The notes beneath the pieces are model-generated. The model searched no databases and was not told the origin of the DNA. It saw nothing but the letters and a program-made list of their open reading frames with translations. A stretch of DNA of 64,000 nt from Telmatospirillum sp. GTDB taxonomy: Bacteria > Pseudomonadota > Alphaproteobacteria > Rhodospirillales > Magnetospirillaceae. Both the position numbers and the translations under genes were made by a program. Positions within the stretch are counted from its first letter, which is position 1. Every line of letters begins with the position of its first letter. The DNA lies in NCBI GenBank assembly GCA_009712185.1, contig WASQ01000054.1:38010-102009 (forward strand). Reading direction: 5' to 3'. Positions 53,804 through 62,837 of the stretch are shown piece by piece.

Positions 53804-54532
53804 CCCGCCCGATACCGCCGTCCGGAAGATGCCATCCGGCATCGCCAAGCCGGGCCACAATATCAGCTTGGGTCCTCCTTGCATCCCCGGAATATAGACG
53901 TTTCCACAAGATCGTCGCCCCCGTCCCCCGGGACCATCGGAGGAGGCTGATTGCCCTGTCCGCCCCCCGACGCTCCGCCGGCATGGACGCCCCCTCCGGC
54001 CGGCAGCGCCAGATTGATGTATTATTTTGAATAATCCGCGGCATCCAATTCATTTTCGACGCCGAAATCCCTAGAAAATCCCCACTTCATTGTCAAACTC
54101 CAGAACCGACCGACAAAGACTCCGATTGTTTTGTGGACTTGACATCAAGATGGCCGAAAGCAGAATATTTTAAAAATGAAACCATGGTTTGTAGTTGAAA
54201 TAAAGACTCTTTCTGACTGAACCCGATAAGTAATCGACATCAGTCCTGTATCCAGGAAAGGAAAACGCTCAACCATAGAGTGAATTCAATGCTTGGCCTG
54301 GCCTGATCAAAGCGACCACCCCCGACAAAACGCCGACCGTTCGAGACCACGGCAGAGCCCTTCCGTGGACGGGGACGCTTTTGCCCGGGTCGACGCGGCG
54401 GGTCCGCGACCGGCAGGCCAGACGCCTTCACGGAAACCGGGGACTCGAACAACCCGGGACGGACGCGCCGTCACGACATCCTCGCAACGGTCCGATGCGC
54501 CAAACCGTCCCCACGACAACGGAGGGAGCGAC
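53804..54532. other. Large divergent intergenic region
   Basis: About 730 bp without a supported gene between the sensory operon (-) and the permease gene (+). It is AT-rich from about 54020 to 54250. It contains the 12-bp palindrome AAACCATGGTTT (54179-54190), which is part of ACCATGGTTTGTAGTTGA (54181-54198), a motif shared with 13084-13102. A TTGACA lies at 54139-54144 without a convincing -10 partner. The last 250 bp are GC-rich. Confidence 0.45.
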
Positions 54533-55906
54533 ATGACGAACACAACCACAACGGCCGGACCGGATCCGGCATCCCCGCGACACCGGCTGATCATTCCCGG
54601 AGCGCTGGCCGCCTGCCTGGCGCTGGCCTTCGTCGCCCATACCCTGCCGGGAGGCGCCCTCGCGGCCGCGATCGGCGTCCTGCCTATTCTTCTCATTCTC
54701 GGATTGCTGTTCGCCCAGGTGAACATGCTGATCGCCGCGCTGGCCGGCGGGGTGATGGCGATGATCATCGGCGGCCTGTCCCTCTCCGACGCCAATGCCG
54801 GCCTCAATGAGGCGGTTCCGAAGATGCTGTCCATCACCGTTCCGATCCTGAATTCCGCCATCGCCATGGCGGTCTTCAAGGCCGGAGGTTATGCCTCGGC
54901 GCTCACCCTGGTCCGTCGCAACATCGGCGGGCGGATCGAGTATGTCGGCGCATTCATCGTGGTCCTGCAAGCGGCGGCGACCTACATGTCGGGCATCGGC
55001 GGAGGCAGCGCGATGGTGATTGCGCCGCTGGCCTTCGCCGCCGTCGGCGCCATCCCGGCCGTCATTGCGGGCATGTCGATCGCCTCCGCCGCCTGTTTTA
55101 CGACGTCACCGGCGTCACTCGAAACCTCGGTCGTTTCAAAACTGACCGGCGTTCCGGTTGCCGACTATGTCTCCCTGATGCAGCCCTTCACCCTGGTCTT
55201 TTGCGCCGTCGCCATCGTCATCGCCTTCGTCGGCACGAGGCGGGCAAAGACGCTGTTCGAGGGCGAGGAATCCGACGAATTCCGGACCATGTCGAACGCG
55301 GAACTCTGGAAACGGACGATTCCCGCAGTCTTTCTGATGTTCGCGGTGATTGCCGGGCCGTTCGTCAATCGCGCCGCCGGGATTCCGATTTTGGGGCCGA
55401 TGGCCTACGCCGTCATCACCCTGGCGCTGGTGTATTTTTGCAGCGACTTCTCGCTCAACAAGTCGGTCGACGCGATGATCGACGGATCGTCCTATATCCT
55501 GACCCGCCTTCTTCAGGTGGGACTGTTTCTCGTGTTCATCGGCATGATCGAAAAGATAGGCGCCTTTGGCACCATTGCCGGCCTTGTGAAGATGGCCCCT
55601 CCGGCGGTCGTCGTTCCGGCCGCGGTGATCGCCGGGTTTGCGATCGGTTTCCCGGCCGGCGCCTACGTCGGATCGATCCTGATGCTGGTTCTGCCGATCG
55701 CGGTTGCCCTGGGTTTCGGTCCGGTCGCCGTCGGGTTCGTCACCATCGGTGTCGGTTTCGGCAGCCAGGTGTCGCTCGTCAATATCACGATGCAGGCCCT
55801 GTCGGCCGGCTTCCGTATTCCCGTCCTTCAGGTGTCCAAAGGCAATGCGCCCTATGTGTTGAGCTGTCTGGTCCTGCTCGTCGCACTGTCCTTTGCCTTC
55901 GCCTGA
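54533..55906 (+). CDS. Polytopic permease paired with an amidohydrolase
   Basis: A 457-residue membrane protein with about twelve hydrophobic segments and no signal peptide. Distinct blocks are YMSGIGGGSAMVIAPLAFAA, MSIASAACFTTSPASLETSV and AGFAIGFPAGAYVGSILMLV. The Gly/Ser-rich re-entrant-looking loops recall ion-transporter superfamily members (GntP or C4-dicarboxylate-like), but I cannot fix the family. GGAGGGAG precedes the ATG. The amidohydrolase gene follows 26 bp later, so this is probably the importer of that enzyme's substrate, such as a cyclic amide or nitrogenous base. Confidence 0.75.
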   Translation: MTNTTTTAGPDPASPRHRLIIPGALAACLALAFVAHTLPGGALAAAIGVLPILLILGLLFAQVNMLIAALAGGVMAMIIGGLSLSDANAGLNEAVPKMLSITVPILNSAIAMAVFKAGGYASALTLVRRNIGGRIEYVGAFIVVLQAAATYMSGIGGGSAMVIAPLAFAAVGAIPAVIAGMSIASAACFTTSPASLETSVVSKLTGVPVADYVSLMQPFTLVFCAVAIVIAFVGTRRAKTLFEGEESDEFRTMSNAELWKRTIPAVFLMFAVIAGPFVNRAAGIPILGPMAYAVITLALVYFCSDFSLNKSVDAMIDGSSYILTRLLQVGLFLVFIGMIEKIGAFGTIAGLVKMAPPAVVVPAAVIAGFAIGFPAGAYVGSILMLVLPIAVALGFGPVAVGFVTIGVGFGSQVSLVNITMQALSAGFRIPVLQVSKGNAPYVLSCLVLLVALSFAFA

Positions 55907-55932
55907 ACGAATGAACAGATAAGGAACGTCCC

Positions 55933-57156
55933 ATGAATCTCATCTTCCGCAACGTTCGTCTCGACGATACGTCCCCGCTCACCGATGTCGGCATCTCGGG
56001 GGGCAGGATCGCGGCCATCGAACCGGCCCTGGCGGCAGAGGCGCCCGAGGAAATCGACGGCGCCGGCAGGGTCCTGATGCCGGGTTTCATCGAAAGCCAT
56101 CTTCACCTCGAGAAGGCCTATGTGATGGACCGCAAGGCAAACCGGTCCGGGACCCTGGCCGAGGCGATCGCCGTGACCGCCGACCTGAAGCCGACCTTCA
56201 CCCGCGAGGATATCGAGGCGCGGTCGAGGCGCGTTCTGAAACAGTTGATTACCGCCGGCACGACCCTGGTCCGGGCCCATGCCGAATTCGATCCGGCCCA
56301 GGGTTTCACGGGCTTCGATACCGTTCTGGCCCTGCGCGAGGAATACCGGGGACTGATCGACATTCAGGTGGTGGCTTTTCCCCAGGAAGGCATCCTGAAG
56401 ACGCCCGGCACGGATCGGATGATGGAGGAGGCCATGCGCAAGGGCGCCGATGTCGTCGGCGCCATCCCCTATAACGACACCGACGCCAACGCCCATATCG
56501 ACTGGGTCTTCCGCCTTGCCAGGGAATTCGACAAGGACCTCGATTTCCATCAGGACTTCCGGGATGACGCGGATGCCATGTCGATCGGATATCTGGCCCG
56601 CAAGACCATCGCGGAAGGCTATGAGGGCCGCGTCTCCGTCGGCCATCTGACGGCGCTGGCCGCCGCCGAGCCGGAGCGGCGCGACGACCTCATCGCCCTG
56701 CTGCGCGACGCCGGCATTTCGGTGATGGCGTTGCCGGCGACCGACATGCATCTCGGCGGCCGGAAGGACAGCCATAATGTTCGCCGGACCATCACGCCGG
56801 TGCGGGCGCTGCGCGACGGCGGCGTCAATGTCTGCCTCGCCACCAACAACATCCGGAACGCCTTCACGCCTTACGGCACCGGAGACCTGTTGCAGATTGC
56901 CGCGCTGGCGCTTCCCGCCTGCCACCTGGGCGGTGCCGACGATCAGGCGACCGTCCCCGCCATGATCACCACCAATCCGGCCCGGGCTCTGGGCGTGAAG
57001 GACTATGGCATCGCGGTTGGCTGCCGGGCCGACCTTGTGCTGTTGGACTGCAAAAAGGTCGCCGACGTGGTCATCGATCTGCCGGATCGCCTCGCGGTCG
57101 TAAAGAACGGCCGTGTGATCGCCCGGACCTCACGCCGGATCGAGACCGTTTTCTGA
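55933..57156 (+). CDS. Cytosine-deaminase-like amidohydrolase
   Basis: A 407-residue amidohydrolase-superfamily enzyme, closest to cytosine deaminase/atrazine-type deaminases. Metal-site residues are the HxH in MPGFIESHLHLEKAYVMD, the His in DFHQDFRDDAD, and the His in VSVGHLTALAAAEPE. The position that normally gives the fourth ligand Asp reads CLATNNIRNAFTPYGTGDLL, with Asn instead. The C-terminal composite beta domain ends AVGCRADLVLLDCKKVADVV. It probably hydrolyses or deaminates a heterocyclic amide imported by the upstream permease. The exact substrate is unknown. Confidence 0.85.
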   Translation: MNLIFRNVRLDDTSPLTDVGISGGRIAAIEPALAAEAPEEIDGAGRVLMPGFIESHLHLEKAYVMDRKANRSGTLAEAIAVTADLKPTFTREDIEARSRRVLKQLITAGTTLVRAHAEFDPAQGFTGFDTVLALREEYRGLIDIQVVAFPQEGILKTPGTDRMMEEAMRKGADVVGAIPYNDTDANAHIDWVFRLAREFDKDLDFHQDFRDDADAMSIGYLARKTIAEGYEGRVSVGHLTALAAAEPERRDDLIALLRDAGISVMALPATDMHLGGRKDSHNVRRTITPVRALRDGGVNVCLATNNIRNAFTPYGTGDLLQIAALALPACHLGGADDQATVPAMITTNPARALGVKDYGIAVGCRADLVLLDCKKVADVVIDLPDRLAVVKNGRVIARTSRRIETVF

Positions 57157-57184
57157 TCGACGGCTTTCTGGCGGACGGCGATCT

Positions 57185-57210
57185 GGCGGACGGTGGGGCG
57201 ACCGTCCGCC
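57185..57210 (+). terminator. Terminator after the amidohydrolase gene
   Basis: GGCGGACGGT (57185-57194) pairs perfectly with ACCGTCCGCC (57201-57210) around a 6-nt loop, 29 bp after the amidohydrolase stop codon. Confidence 0.65.
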
Positions 57211-57608
57211 CCCGGTCGCCGGCGTGCAAAGTGTCGGCCGGATAGCGGTGTCCCCCTTGCACCGCAATCCGGCCACTCGGCAGGCCTTCGCCGGAACCGG
57301 TTCAGCCATGACCGGCGGCCCGGTCCTGAACAGTTCGCGCCCCCCGCCGACCGGACCTAACGACTTAAATGAATAGGGCCAAGGTCATAAAACAACCAAA
57401 GAGGGTATTACTGCCTAGAAGGCAGATAGAACAAGCATAAATTAGCACCCAACCTTCTGAAATTTATAATTTTCCTAAAGACCATAAGCCGTTTGCGTGA
57501 ATTATAATCATTGCAAACAGTCTTCTGCCAAAGCATCCTTTGCGTGCATTTCACTCAAATTTGAACTCTCCGTAGTTGCGTACGGCGAGAACGGATTGGG
57601 AGGATGAC
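57211..57608. other. AT-rich promoter region of the radical SAM cluster
   Basis: No gene is seen. The sequence turns strongly AT-rich from 57360 to 57560. It holds the inverted repeat CTGCCT-AGA-AGGCAG (57411-57425) and a direct repeat TTTGCGTG at about 57491 and 57540. These are candidates for the promoter and operator of the peptide cluster that follows. Confidence 0.5.
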
Positions 57609-58964
57609 TTGGCCCCAGGCGAACTCGCGGCGACCGCGGCCCCCAAAGCCGCCGACATGTCGATCCCATCCCCGGCTCACGATCGCCTGGCGAGGCGGGA
57701 AAGCGCCATTTCGGCACTTGCGCGTCTGCCGGCATCCGACATTCTGAACGACCATGAGCAGGCCATCCTCGCCATCGAGGAGGCGCGCGGTCTGTCCCCG
57801 ACCCCGGGGCCGGCGCGATGGCTCGTCGTCATCGTCAAGGCGACGCGGCTTTGCAATCTGCGGTGCGTCTATTGCCGGTCATGGGCCGAGGGGCCGAACC
57901 AGACGATGACGTTCGACGTCATGGCCCGGTCCGTTCGGGAAGCCCTGTCGATGCCCAATGTCCACGGCGTCGAATTCGTCTGGCATGGCGGTGAAGTCAC
58001 TATGCTGAAACCCAAGGTTTTCCGGAAATTCCTGTGGTTGCAGGAGCGCTACCGGCAACCGGGACAGGAGGTCAAGAACTCGATCCAGACCAATGCCACG
58101 CACTTGACCGACGAATGGATCGATTTCCTTCACGAATTCGGAATGGGTGTGGGCGTTTCCATTGACGGCCCTCCGGAACTGAACGACCGGCGGCGTCTTG
58201 ACAAAGACGGCCGGGGGACGTCGAGCCGGATCGCCGGCGGAATTGCCCGGCTGCGACAGGCGGGGATTCCTCATGCCGCCCTTGTCGTGATCGACCGCGA
58301 GATCATCGGCGCGGGACCGGAAAGACTTTTGGGCTACCTCGCGGACATCGGTCTCGACAAGATTTCTTTTCTCAATGTTCTGCCTGAAAACGATCCGGAC
58401 GATCCGGAAATTGTCAAAAGCACATATTTCACATTTCCAGAATATGTTCGCTTCTTAACAGATACTTTTTCTGTGTGGTGGAATTCATTTCGAGACAGGA
58501 TGGAAATTCGCGAGTTCCGCGACTTCATTCAGAAGATGTCGGTCCCGAAAACCAGTATCGGCTGCCTGTGGATGGGCAATTGCATGGGCCGCTATGTCAC
58601 CCTGGAGGCCAACGGAGATCTGGCTCCCTGCGACAAGTACAGAAGCGACCCCGGATCGATCCTGGGCAATGTCATGCACTCCCCCATGGCCGACATTATC
58701 AGGACCTCCGGCTATCTCGCGGACGCGAAAAAAGAGGCGTCCGACGCAAAAACCCGTATGGCGCCATGCAAGTGGTTTCACGTCTGCAACGGAGGCTGTC
58801 CGCACGACCGGCATCTGGCGTCGCGGTTTGGCGACGCCGTGGAACCGGGACGCTGCTGCGGCGGCGCCCCGTTGCTCGATCACATGGCCCGGACCATGGG
58901 CCGGACCATGGAACGCGCCGGCATCCGCGCCGGGTCCTCCGGGCTGGATAATCCCGCTTCGTGA
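57609..58964 (+). CDS. Radical SAM/SPASM peptide-modifying enzyme
   Basis: A 451-residue radical SAM protein. The [4Fe-4S] motif CNLRCVYC (C82, C86, C89) lies in VKATRLCNLRCVYCRSW, followed by FVWHGGEVTMLKP and VSIDGPPELNDRRR, typical of peptide maturases of the anSME/SPASM type. The C-terminal SPASM domain supplies further cysteines in GCLWMGNCMGRYVTLEANGD, LAPCDKY, CKWFHVCNGGCPHDRH and RCCGG, enough for two auxiliary clusters. No separate leader-binding RRE domain is obvious. Start is TTG 57609 with GGGAGG 5 bp upstream; ATG 57657 is an alternative. It precedes a 26-residue peptide gene, its probable substrate. Confidence 0.85.
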   Translation: MAPGELAATAAPKAADMSIPSPAHDRLARRESAISALARLPASDILNDHEQAILAIEEARGLSPTPGPARWLVVIVKATRLCNLRCVYCRSWAEGPNQTMTFDVMARSVREALSMPNVHGVEFVWHGGEVTMLKPKVFRKFLWLQERYRQPGQEVKNSIQTNATHLTDEWIDFLHEFGMGVGVSIDGPPELNDRRRLDKDGRGTSSRIAGGIARLRQAGIPHAALVVIDREIIGAGPERLLGYLADIGLDKISFLNVLPENDPDDPEIVKSTYFTFPEYVRFLTDTFSVWWNSFRDRMEIREFRDFIQKMSVPKTSIGCLWMGNCMGRYVTLEANGDLAPCDKYRSDPGSILGNVMHSPMADIIRTSGYLADAKKEASDAKTRMAPCKWFHVCNGGCPHDRHLASRFGDAVEPGRCCGGAPLLDHMARTMGRTMERAGIRAGSSGLDNPAS

Positions 58965-59037
58965 GGGACACAGGTTGGCATTACGGGGTTGCCGCCGCCC
59001 CGTAAGCATCATGGCAGGCGGGCAAGGGAGAGTGATC

Positions 59038-59118
59038 ATGACGGATCAGGTTGTTTATCAGGTTGAGCCCGAGGACGATTCCGAGCCCAGCGACTGGCAA
59101 TGGGGCTGGCCGTTCTGA
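59038..59118 (+). CDS. Candidate RiPP precursor peptide ending WQWGWPF
   Basis: A 26-residue peptide, MTDQVVYQVEPEDDSEPSDW then QWGWPF, 73 bp after the radical SAM gene. The first 19 residues are acidic and leader-like; the last seven place Trp at 20, 22 and 24 and Phe at 26, every second position aromatic. Radical SAM/SPASM enzymes that form three-residue cyclophanes act on aromatic-X-X units, so WQW, WGW and WPF are plausible targets. AAGGGAG lies about 7 bp before the ATG. An ATG at 59011 in the same frame would add nine residues but lacks a ribosome site. No Gly-Gly processing site is present. Confidence 0.75.
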   Translation: MTDQVVYQVEPEDDSEPSDWQWGWPF

Positions 59119-59187
59119 CGCCATTCCATGGAGCGGGCCTGAGCGATCAGGTCCGCTTCCTTTCCATCGCGACAGGGGAGGACCTCC

Positions 59188-59940
59188 ATGCCCACAGACC
59201 TGAATGATCTTCTCGATCTCATGAGCTCCCAGGGCGTCCATCTTCCCCAGACCTATGTTTCCGCGGTTACGGAGGTGTGCTTCAGCGGGTCCTTTGCCGC
59301 CAATTCCGAAGCGCAGCACCGCCTGCACGGCCGGATGTTTCAGGATCCTCGCGTGCTGGGTTACCGCTTTCTGCGCCATTCCGCCCACGAGACGATCGGC
59401 GCCCGGATCATCGCCGACGTGGCCGCCCAGGTCCCGTCCGACGCCCATGACGGCATCCGCGAAAAAATGGAGTCTCATGCGTCCGACGAATTTCGCCATG
59501 GCCGCATGTTCAAGACTGCGGCAGAGCGACTTTTCGAATTCCCGTCCGACGAAATTTCGAAAATCCAGAAAGAAACATCCGATCACAAGCAGGATTTTGA
59601 CAAAAAGTTTCAGGGAAACATCAAAAATTTCATTTGTTCGACTCACTTAGGAGAAATAAGAAGCTATTTTCTTCTTGAATCATATATTTCGATTGCAAAA
59701 AATCTATCAGATCAAAAATTTCATCAGGTCAAAGCGATGTTGGAGGTCATATATGGTGATGAAGTCCGCCATCTTATTTATACAGGAAACTATTTGACCG
59801 AATGGATGAAAAACGATTCCACATTATGCGAATTTTTCAAAAAAATGCTTAGCGTTTACTCAGATGAATCTAATCACGAAAAACGCATATTGATGTCATA
59901 TAATCAAAATTACGCCAATAATGTCTCAGCGATAATCTAA
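59188..59940 (+). CDS. Ferritin-like diiron oxygenase (AurF-type motifs), first copy
   Basis: A 250-residue helical protein. Two Glu-x(28-37)-DExxH half-sites can be read: Glu68 with Asp100/Glu101/His104 (SDEFRHGRMF), and Glu156 with Asp191/Glu192/His195 (GDEVRHLIYT). This twin motif is that of AurF/CmlI-type N-oxygenases and related diiron enzymes. The helix HLGEIRSYFLLESYIS carries Glu156. The second half of the gene is much more AT-rich than the first. It is a distant paralogue of the protein at 61814 with identical 34-residue spacing in the second half-site. Strong ribosome site GGGGAGG. Likely role: O2-dependent tailoring of the peptide. Confidence 0.75.
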   Translation: MPTDLNDLLDLMSSQGVHLPQTYVSAVTEVCFSGSFAANSEAQHRLHGRMFQDPRVLGYRFLRHSAHETIGARIIADVAAQVPSDAHDGIREKMESHASDEFRHGRMFKTAAERLFEFPSDEISKIQKETSDHKQDFDKKFQGNIKNFICSTHLGEIRSYFLLESYISIAKNLSDQKFHQVKAMLEVIYGDEVRHLIYTGNYLTEWMKNDSTLCEFFKKMLSVYSDESNHEKRILMSYNQNYANNVSAII

Positions 59941-60021
59941 TTTATTCAATAAATTGTCATTTTTAATTGCAGAAATTACATCATTTTCATGGACCGACGT
60001 TCTGATAAGGATTCTCGCCCC

Positions 60022-61797
60022 ATGACTGCCGGCCCGAATGGCGGGAGAGACATCAACGCGTTGACGTCGTTCCTCCCCTTTGTTCTGAGACAGAAGGGGC
60101 TGGCGGCCACCGCTTTGGTCAGTCTTCTTGTCGCCTCGGCCGGATATATGGGAACGCTCCGCTACCTGTCCGATGTGGTGGACGTCGGCATCATTGCGGA
60201 GAAAGGGCGCGACCTGCCAGCCCATTTCCTGATCCTTGGAACGGCGCTGACGATCACCGCGGCCGGCACAGGGGTCCGCCACTACTCCGTGGCGCAGCTT
60301 GGCGAGCGGGTCGCCACCGACATCAGGACGGCCGTCCATGCCACACTGCTGGAGGCCGATATCCCCTTCTTCGAGACGAACAGGCCGAGTGATCTCGTCT
60401 CCCGGATGACAACCGACCTGTCCCTGGTGCAGGTGGTCCTGACCTCGACCATATCGGTCATCATCCAGAATGCCATTCTGCTCACGGGGGCCGTCGCGAT
60501 CCTGATCGCGACCGGTTCGTGGCGCCTTCTCCTCACTGAGATCGCCCTCGTTCCGCTGATCGTTCTTTTGCTGATGGCGCAGGGAAAAAAAGTGAGGCGG
60601 CTCTCGCGACAGACCCAGGACAGTCTCGCCACGCTGGGCAGCGTCGCCGATCAGACCTTCGAAGCCATCCAGATCGTCCGCGCCTTCACAGCGGAAGCCA
60701 TCGAGAAAGCGCGGTTCGCCGACGCCGCGAAAGAGTCCTTGCGGTCGGCAGGCCGGCTGGCCCGATCCCGCGGCATGATGAACGCCATGCTGATTTTCCT
60801 GATCTTCGGCACCCTTTTCGGGGTTCTCTGGCAGGCGGCGAACGACGTTCTGGCCGGACGAATGACAACCGGACAGCTTCTCACGTTTGCCGGGGCCTCG
60901 GCGGTCGTCGCTGTTGCCCTGGCCTCGCTCAGCGACGTGGCCGGAGAACTTCAGAGAGCCGCGGGCGGCGCCGCCCGACTGAAGGAACTGATGACGATCC
61001 GACCGGCCCCGGCCCGGCCTGCGCGGCCCTGCAGGCGCCCCGCGGTGCCGGGAACGATCGCATTCGAGGGCGTGTCTTTCCGTTATCCGTCGCGGCCGGA
61101 CGATCTTGCTCTCGATCAGGTGTCTTTTCTGGTGGAACCGCGAAGCTCGGTGGCCATCGTCGGCCCGTCGGGCAGTGGAAAATCGACGCTTCTCAAACTC
61201 CTTTTGCGTTTTTACGACCAGGACGGCGGACGCATCCTTCTTGGCGGGGAAGACCATCGGGAAGTCGATCCCGCCGCCTTGCGATCCCTCATTTCCTACG
61301 TGCCCCAGGATTGCTTTCTGTTCGCGGATACAGTTGGCGCCAATATCGCCTACGGGGCGCCCGGTGCCGGTCCAAAGGCCGTCAGAGAGGCCGCGCGCGC
61401 CGCGGGCGCCGCGGACTTCATTGAAAAGCTGCCCGACGGATATGAAACGCGGGTCGGAGAAAAAGGGGCCAGGCTGTCCGGTGGCCAGAGGCAGAGGATT
61501 TCAATCGCGCGCGCCCTTCTCCGCGACGCCCCTATCCTTCTGCTCGACGAGGCCACGAGTTCCCTCGATTCCGAAAGCGAGCAGGACGTCCAGCGGGGGC
61601 TGAACGCAATCCGGGAGACGCGAACGACGATTGTGATCGCACACAGGCTGTCCACCATCCTGTCATCCGACACCATCGTGGTTCTGGACAATGGCCGGGT
61701 GATGGCGACAGGCCGCCATGATGACCTGATGCGCCAGGACGGCCTCTATCGCGACCTCACCCGTCTTCAATTCATTTCCCACCCCCTTCCGGCCTGA
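60022..61797 (+). CDS. ABC exporter, fused membrane and ATPase domains
   Basis: A 591-residue half-transporter of the type 1 exporter class. Six transmembrane helices occupy about residues 20-310. The ATPase has Walker A GPSGSGKSTLLKLLL, Q-loop SYVPQDCFLF, signature LSGGQRQRISIARALL, Walker B ILLLDEATSSLDSESE and the H-loop IVIAHRLST. There is no C39 peptidase domain, consistent with the lack of a Gly-Gly site in the peptide, so another protease must remove the leader. ATG 60022 has AAGGA about ten bases upstream; ATG 59989 is an alternative. It stands between the two diiron genes and probably exports the finished peptide. Confidence 0.9.
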   Translation: MTAGPNGGRDINALTSFLPFVLRQKGLAATALVSLLVASAGYMGTLRYLSDVVDVGIIAEKGRDLPAHFLILGTALTITAAGTGVRHYSVAQLGERVATDIRTAVHATLLEADIPFFETNRPSDLVSRMTTDLSLVQVVLTSTISVIIQNAILLTGAVAILIATGSWRLLLTEIALVPLIVLLLMAQGKKVRRLSRQTQDSLATLGSVADQTFEAIQIVRAFTAEAIEKARFADAAKESLRSAGRLARSRGMMNAMLIFLIFGTLFGVLWQAANDVLAGRMTTGQLLTFAGASAVVAVALASLSDVAGELQRAAGGAARLKELMTIRPAPARPARPCRRPAVPGTIAFEGVSFRYPSRPDDLALDQVSFLVEPRSSVAIVGPSGSGKSTLLKLLLRFYDQDGGRILLGGEDHREVDPAALRSLISYVPQDCFLFADTVGANIAYGAPGAGPKAVREAARAAGAADFIEKLPDGYETRVGEKGARLSGGQRQRISIARALLRDAPILLLDEATSSLDSESEQDVQRGLNAIRETRTTIVIAHRLSTILSSDTIVVLDNGRVMATGRHDDLMRQDGLYRDLTRLQFISHPLPA

Positions 61798-61813
61798 GGA
61801 AAGGCGTCATGCC

Positions 61814-62617
61814 ATGAGTCCGCCCCCCCTCGACATCGGTGCGCTCGCCGAGCAAGCCTGGGACACGCTGCGCCAGCGCCTGACGGCGGCCGGCATCGCC
61901 CTGCAACCGGCCTATATCGAGGCGATCACCCCGGTCTGGCGGGCGCTGCCGCAGAACGCCTTTGCCGCGCTGGCCTTCGCCAATGCCCTGATGATCAATG
62001 ACCGTTTCGTGCTGTACCGGAGACTCATGGACCTCGCACGCGAGGAGGCCTGCGGCGCGGCCCTTCTGGGATGGGCCATCGACCATTCCGGACCATCCCT
62101 CGCGGAGACATTGGCAGACCATAGGAAAGACGAACTGCGCCACTCCCGGATGTACCTTTCCGCATGCGACAGCGTGCTTCCCGAACGCGCCGGCGACAGA
62201 ATCAGGGACTTCGAGGTCAGCGCCGAGGAGGAGTTCGGCCAGCCGCTTGACCGCGACAGTGTCGCCCCACTGATGGCGTCGATTCATGTCGGAGAGTTAA
62301 GAAACTGGATCAATCTTTCGATATATTTATCTCTTCTCTCGCAAAGCAACTGCATTTATGCCGAACATCTCCACTCCGTTATAAAAACAGTGGAAAATGA
62401 CGAATCTCATCACGTCTTTTACACATCGGCTTTCGTCAACAAATGGCTGATGGAGGAGAATTGCGGCGATGAATCCTTTAGAAATATTGCAAGAAGCTAC
62501 GCCGGATGCTGGTGGAACGATGTCGCCCGGATCAATCGATGGGCGGCCACGGAAAGGGATTTCAAGGCCGCCAGTCCATGTCATGTCCCCGATCATCGCG
62601 ACCCGCGGCAGGACTGA
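61814..62617 (+). CDS. Ferritin-like diiron oxygenase (AurF-type motifs), second copy
   Basis: A 267-residue paralogue of the protein at 59188. Half-sites are Glu77 or Glu78 with Asp106/Glu107/His110 (KDELRHSRMY), and Glu161 with Asp196/Glu197/His200 (ENDESHHVFYTS). The helix HVGELRNWINLSIYLSLL matches HLGEIRSYFLLESYIS of the first copy. Overall similarity is low, so the two probably do different reactions or form a heterodimer. It starts 16 bp after the ABC gene and has GAGGAAAGG upstream. As in the first copy, the region around the second half-site (62300-62420) is AT-rich. Confidence 0.75.
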   Translation: MSPPPLDIGALAEQAWDTLRQRLTAAGIALQPAYIEAITPVWRALPQNAFAALAFANALMINDRFVLYRRLMDLAREEACGAALLGWAIDHSGPSLAETLADHRKDELRHSRMYLSACDSVLPERAGDRIRDFEVSAEEEFGQPLDRDSVAPLMASIHVGELRNWINLSIYLSLLSQSNCIYAEHLHSVIKTVENDESHHVFYTSAFVNKWLMEENCGDESFRNIARSYAGCWWNDVARINRWAATERDFKAASPCHVPDHRDPRQD

Positions 62618-62837
62618 TCCCAGCCGAGGGTCCCGCGAGCGGATCGCGGGTGACGGCTGAAGGGTTCCAGGAAACCTGGATCGAGGGCACTGACTTATCC
62701 GAAAGGCGCCATGCACCGGATTCTGCATAAGCGAAAAAGCTCCGCCTTTTCCATGGTCAACCACCGCGCAGGTGAGTAGGAGCGATCGTTGACACGAAAA
62801 CCCGGACGGGCGGGATCAGCCGGACAGGACTCCTGGC

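Noticed and set aside
54139..54170. Sigma-70 promoter with TTGACA before the permease
   Set aside because: No acceptable -10 element was found at 16-18 bp, and the start codon is about 390 bp away.
59989..61797. Exporter with a built-in leader peptidase
   Set aside because: The N-terminus goes straight into transmembrane helices. There is no room for a C39 domain and the peptide has no Gly-Gly site.
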